Below are positions 8,437 through 10,238 of a stretch of DNA of 10,238 bases, piece after piece. The DNA comes from Clostridiales bacterium (lineage in GTDB: Bacteria; Bacillota; Clostridia; Caldicoprobacterales; UBA3941). The DNA lies in NCBI GenBank assembly GCA_012522165.1, contig JAAYKZ010000188.1:1-10238 (forward strand), written 5' to 3'. Numbering within the stretch: position 1 is the stretch's first letter; every line of letters begins with the position of its first letter. The notes beneath the pieces were generated by a model, which was given only the letters and a program-made list of their open reading frames with translations, had not been told where the DNA came from and did no database searches. Made by a program: the position numbers and the translations under genes.

Positions 8437-9237
8437 TTAATCATCCTTCCTCGTCACAATTCCACCATATCGGCGCTGACGATTTTGAAAATCAGAAATA
8501 GCATCCAAGTAATGCTCAACACTAAAGTCTGGCCAGTATACTGTGGCATCGGAAAACCATAGCTCTGTATATGCAATTTGATACAATAAAAAATTACTAA
8601 TCCTCCAATCTCCTCCTGTTCTAATTAGAAGATCGGGATCTGGAATGCCAGCAGTATAAAGATGGTTTGAAATTAGCTCTTCATCAATATCCTCTATATT
8701 TAATTCATTGTTCGCTACTTTACTAGCAATCTCTTGGATGGCCATAACAATTTCTGATCTTCCACCGTAGTTTAGGGCTACATTTACCTGCAAACCTGTA
8801 TTATGTTTGGTTTTGTGAATAGCTCTTTTTACCTCTTCATAAACCTTTGTTGGTAAAACAGAGATATCCCCTATGGTTACTATTTTTACATTATTTTTAT
8901 GCAAATTTTCTAGTTCCCTATGTAAATATTCAACCAGTAAGTTCATAATAGCTTCTATTTCTTTCTTAGGCCTCTTCCAATTTTCTGTGGAAAAAGCATA
9001 AAGGGTTAAATACTTAATGCCTATATCTGAAGTTACTTTAATGATATCCTTTATAGCTTCAACACCCTGGCGATGTCCTGCAGTTCTTGGAAGTCCCCTC
9101 TTTTCAGCCCAACGTCCATTTCCATCCATGATAATACAAATATGTTTAGGTATAGGTTTGCTTTTTATTATATCTATCATATATAAATTGTTATTCACTT
9201 TTTTTCTCTTTGATTTAAAAAACTTATCAAAATTCAT
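8437..9237 (-). CDS. uppS: Undecaprenyl diphosphate synthase (cis-prenyltransferase)
   Basis: UppS condenses isopentenyl diphosphate units onto farnesyl diphosphate to give undecaprenyl diphosphate, the lipid carrier for peptidoglycan and other wall glycans, at the cytoplasmic membrane. The 266-residue protein has the catalytic D38 in IMDGNGRWA, H54 in TAGHRQG, LTLYAFSTENWKRP (77-90), LNYGGRSEI (155-163), and the isopentenyl-diphosphate-binding segment RTGGDWRISNFLL (206-218), followed by AYTELWFSD. I chose ATG 9235-9237, 7 nt after GGAGAAGGA. A TTG six codons upstream (9255) overlaps that site. The ATG at 9180 would give a more usual 247 residues but has no site before it. The chosen start gives an extra N-terminus of about 20 residues with a basic run, KSKRKK (8-13). 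The gene follows an 84-nt spacer with a palindrome, so it may start or restart a transcript. Confidence 0.96.
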   Translation of the reverse strand: MNFDKFFKSKRKKVNNNLYMIDIIKSKPIPKHICIIMDGNGRWAEKRGLPRTAGHRQGVEAIKDIIKVTSDIGIKYLTLYAFSTENWKRPKKEIEAIMNLLVEYLHRELENLHKNNVKIVTIGDISVLPTKVYEEVKRAIHKTKHNTGLQVNVALNYGGRSEIVMAIQEIASKVANNELNIEDIDEELISNHLYTAGIPDPDLLIRTGGDWRISNFLLYQIAYTELWFSDATVYWPDFSVEHYLDAISDFQNRQRRYGGIVTRKDD

Positions 9238-9244
9238 TTCACAT

Positions 9245-9253
9245 TCCTTCTCC
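9245..9253 (-). promoter_or_regulatory. Ribosome binding site that decides the uppS start
   Basis: GGAGAAGGA on the minus strand lies 7 nt before ATG 9235-9237 and is the only strong site near the candidate starts of uppS. It supports the longer, 266-residue form over the one starting at 9180. Confidence 0.65.
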
Positions 9254-9285
9254 AAAAGGTAGATAATAGATAAATTTGCATACCA

Positions 9286-9331
9286 ACTACTTTAAGGCAA
9301 ATAATAGTACTATTATTTGCCTTAAAGTAGT
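9286..9331. repeat. Perfect palindrome of 44-46 bp overlapping a stop codon
   Basis: Each arm is 22 nt (9287-9308 and 9309-9330), the two are exact reverse complements, and an A/T pair at 9286/9331 extends it to 46 bp. The centre is AGTACT. The left arm opens CTACTTTAAGGCAAATAATA on the plus strand. On the transcribed (minus) strand it covers the last two Leu codons and the TAA of the 78-residue gene, then runs into the spacer before uppS. RNA would fold into a long, A/U-rich hairpin. No clear U-run follows on either strand, so it is not a standard intrinsic terminator. It could be an attenuator, an RNase processing site, a protein-binding site or a dispersed repeat. Confidence 0.9.
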
Positions 9332-9558
9332 GATTGTGGTATTTCATTAAATGAACATATAGTTAATTCTAAATTCCCATTGGCAGTTGTTTTTTGCCTG
9401 ACAATTCGCTTAATACCTGAGTTTACTATATTTTTTTTATAAAAATCATCTGGTATAGTATATTCCTTAATTATAACATTTAATGACTCAAAGTCTTGTC
9501 CTAAAATTGTCAATCCCTCGTCTAATCTTAGACCTGTCAATGTAGGTATATCTTTCAT
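9322..9558 (-). CDS. Small protein of unknown function resembling a single PASTA domain
   Basis: This 78-residue protein is not one I can name. Its start, DIPTLTGLRLDEGLTIL (3-19), resembles the opening of PASTA domains, where a proline-containing strand leads into a helix. A middle strand (about 26-34) and an ending IVRQKTTANGNLELTICSF (52-70) match the closing turn and strand of that fold. PASTA domains usually occur outside the cell on Ser/Thr kinases and penicillin-binding proteins, but no signal peptide or membrane segment is visible here, so it should be cytosolic. A GGAGG site lies 5 nt before the ATG, and that ATG follows the frr stop with no gap, so translation is very likely coupled to frr. 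The stop lies inside the palindrome. A real gene is likely on spacing and ribosome binding site. The PASTA assignment is inference from pattern only. Confidence 0.8.
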   Translation of the reverse strand: MKDIPTLTGLRLDEGLTILGQDFESLNVIIKEYTIPDDFYKKNIVNSGIKRIVRQKTTANGNLELTICSFNEIPQSLL

Positions 9559-10116
9559 TTATACCTCCATAATATCCTTTTCTTTAGCCTTAATTATATC
9601 ATCAACCTGTTTTATAAAATCATCAGTTATTTTTTGAATTTCATTTTCTGCTGATTTCAATTCATCTTCTGATAGGCCAGAATCCTTTTTCATCTTTTTG
9701 ATTTTATCATTAGCATTTCTGCGAACCATCCTTATAGCTACCTTTGCTTCTTCACCCATTTTGTTAGCAACTTTAACTAACTCTTTCCTTCTCTCTTCAG
9801 TTAGTTCAGGAAAAACTAGTCGAATTACCTTACCATCGTTGCTTGGGGTTATGCCTAAATCTGATTTTAAGATTTCCTTTTCTATATTGGGAATAATATT
9901 TGGTTCCCAAGGAGCTATAACTAATAATCTAGGTTCGGGTACAGATACATTTCCCAGCTGATTTATGGGGGTAGGAACTCCATAATAATCCACCATAATC
10001 CTGTCCAATAATTTGGGATTTGCACGCCCAGCTCTTATGCTACTTAATTCGCTGTTGAGGTTGGCTATTGCTTTACTCATAGATTTCTTTGTTTCATTAT
10101 ACAGATCATTGAGCAT
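9559..10116 (-). CDS. frr: Ribosome recycling factor
   Basis: Frr splits the post-termination ribosome together with EF-G and acts in the cytosol. At 185 residues it has the standard length. Domain I begins with a long helix holding SSIRAGRANPKLLDRI (25-40). Domain II includes YYGVPTPINQLGNVSVPEPR (44-63), and WEPNIIPNIEKEI (70-82) follows. The C-terminal helices contain LTEERRKELVK (105-115), the arginine-rich RMVRRNAND (129-137), and a charged tail. No residue looks out of place. The ATG lies 7 nt after GAGGAGG and two bases after the pyrH stop, the usual pyrH-frr arrangement. The small 78-residue gene follows without a gap. Confidence 0.97.
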   Translation of the reverse strand: MLNDLYNETKKSMSKAIANLNSELSSIRAGRANPKLLDRIMVDYYGVPTPINQLGNVSVPEPRLLVIAPWEPNIIPNIEKEILKSDLGITPSNDGKVIRLVFPELTEERRKELVKVANKMGEEAKVAIRMVRRNANDKIKKMKKDSGLSEDELKSAENEIQKITDDFIKQVDDIIKAKEKDIMEV

Positions 10117-10118
10117 TT

Positions 10119-10238
10119 TTATACCTCCTCTATTGTTGTTCCTATTTTTTTACCTAGGATGGCGGCTTTTATATTGTCTCTACTCTCCAAACCGAAAACT
10201 ATTATAGGTATTTTATTTTCCATACATAGGGTTATGGC
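10119..10238 (-). CDS. pyrH: UMP kinase, C-terminal 39 residues only
   Basis: Only the last 39 codons and a TAA stop are inside the window; the rest lies beyond the right edge. The visible part has ITLCMENKIPIIVFGLE (2-18 of the fragment), then DNIKAAILGKKIGTTIEEV at the end. This matches the end of bacterial UMP kinases, where a CxxNxIPI strand precedes a short NI-x-x-x-x-x-G tail and a final GT. PyrH phosphorylates UMP to UDP with ATP in pyrimidine nucleotide synthesis. Its position two bases upstream of frr is the classic pyrH-frr arrangement and strongly supports the call. Nothing can be said about the start or regulatory sites. Confidence 0.9.
   Translation of the reverse strand, partial: AITLCMENKIPIIVFGLESRDNIKAAILGKKIGTTIEEV

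Noticed and set aside
9238..9285. A promoter for uppS in the spacer
   Set aside because: There are A/T-rich hexamers such as TATTAT and TATCTA, but no pair with good -35 and -10 matches at 16-18 nt spacing. I would not call it in such A/T-rich DNA.
9286..9331. Intrinsic terminator ending the pyrH-frr-orf transcript
   Set aside because: The hairpin is perfect but A/U-rich, and no U-run follows on the minus strand (the next bases read TGGTATGC), so a standard terminator is not supported.

Overview
The window is a compact, co-oriented block of ten genes, all read from the minus strand (right to left as numbered). Its low-GC composition, strong GGAGG-type ribosome binding sites, frequent TTG starts and Gram-positive-type PolC point to a Firmicute. 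The MEP-pathway gene set and the gene order fit an anaerobic Clostridia-like lineage best; this placement is inference, and no species can be named from the sequence alone.

In transcription order, from the right edge, the genes are: the 3' end of pyrH (UMP kinase); frr (ribosome recycling factor); a 78-residue uncharacterised protein resembling a single PASTA domain; an 84-nt spacer that begins with a perfect 44-46 bp palindrome overlapping the small gene's stop codon; uppS; cdsA; dxr; rseP; ispG; a family-2 glycosyltransferase; and polC, which runs off the left edge without its C-terminus. Genes are separated by 0-37 nt or overlap by 7-32 nt. The only larger gap is the palindrome spacer before uppS. 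This looks like one long operon, or two transcription units divided at the palindrome. No stretch above 300 bases lacks a gene.

The genes form the familiar Firmicute translation, isoprenoid-lipid and replication cluster. Dxr and IspG catalyse an early and a late step of the MEP pathway. UppS uses the resulting isoprenoid units to make undecaprenyl diphosphate, the carrier for wall glycans. CdsA makes CDP-diacylglycerol for phospholipids. RseP is an intramembrane protease of the site-2 type. PyrH supplies UDP, Frr recycles ribosomes and PolC is the replicative polymerase. The core is ordinary and well conserved. The parts worth a second look are the small PASTA-like gene, the palindrome behind it, and the glycosyltransferase wedged between ispG and polC. 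I found no mobile element, CRISPR array, tRNA or rRNA, and no evidence for a wholly new multi-gene system.
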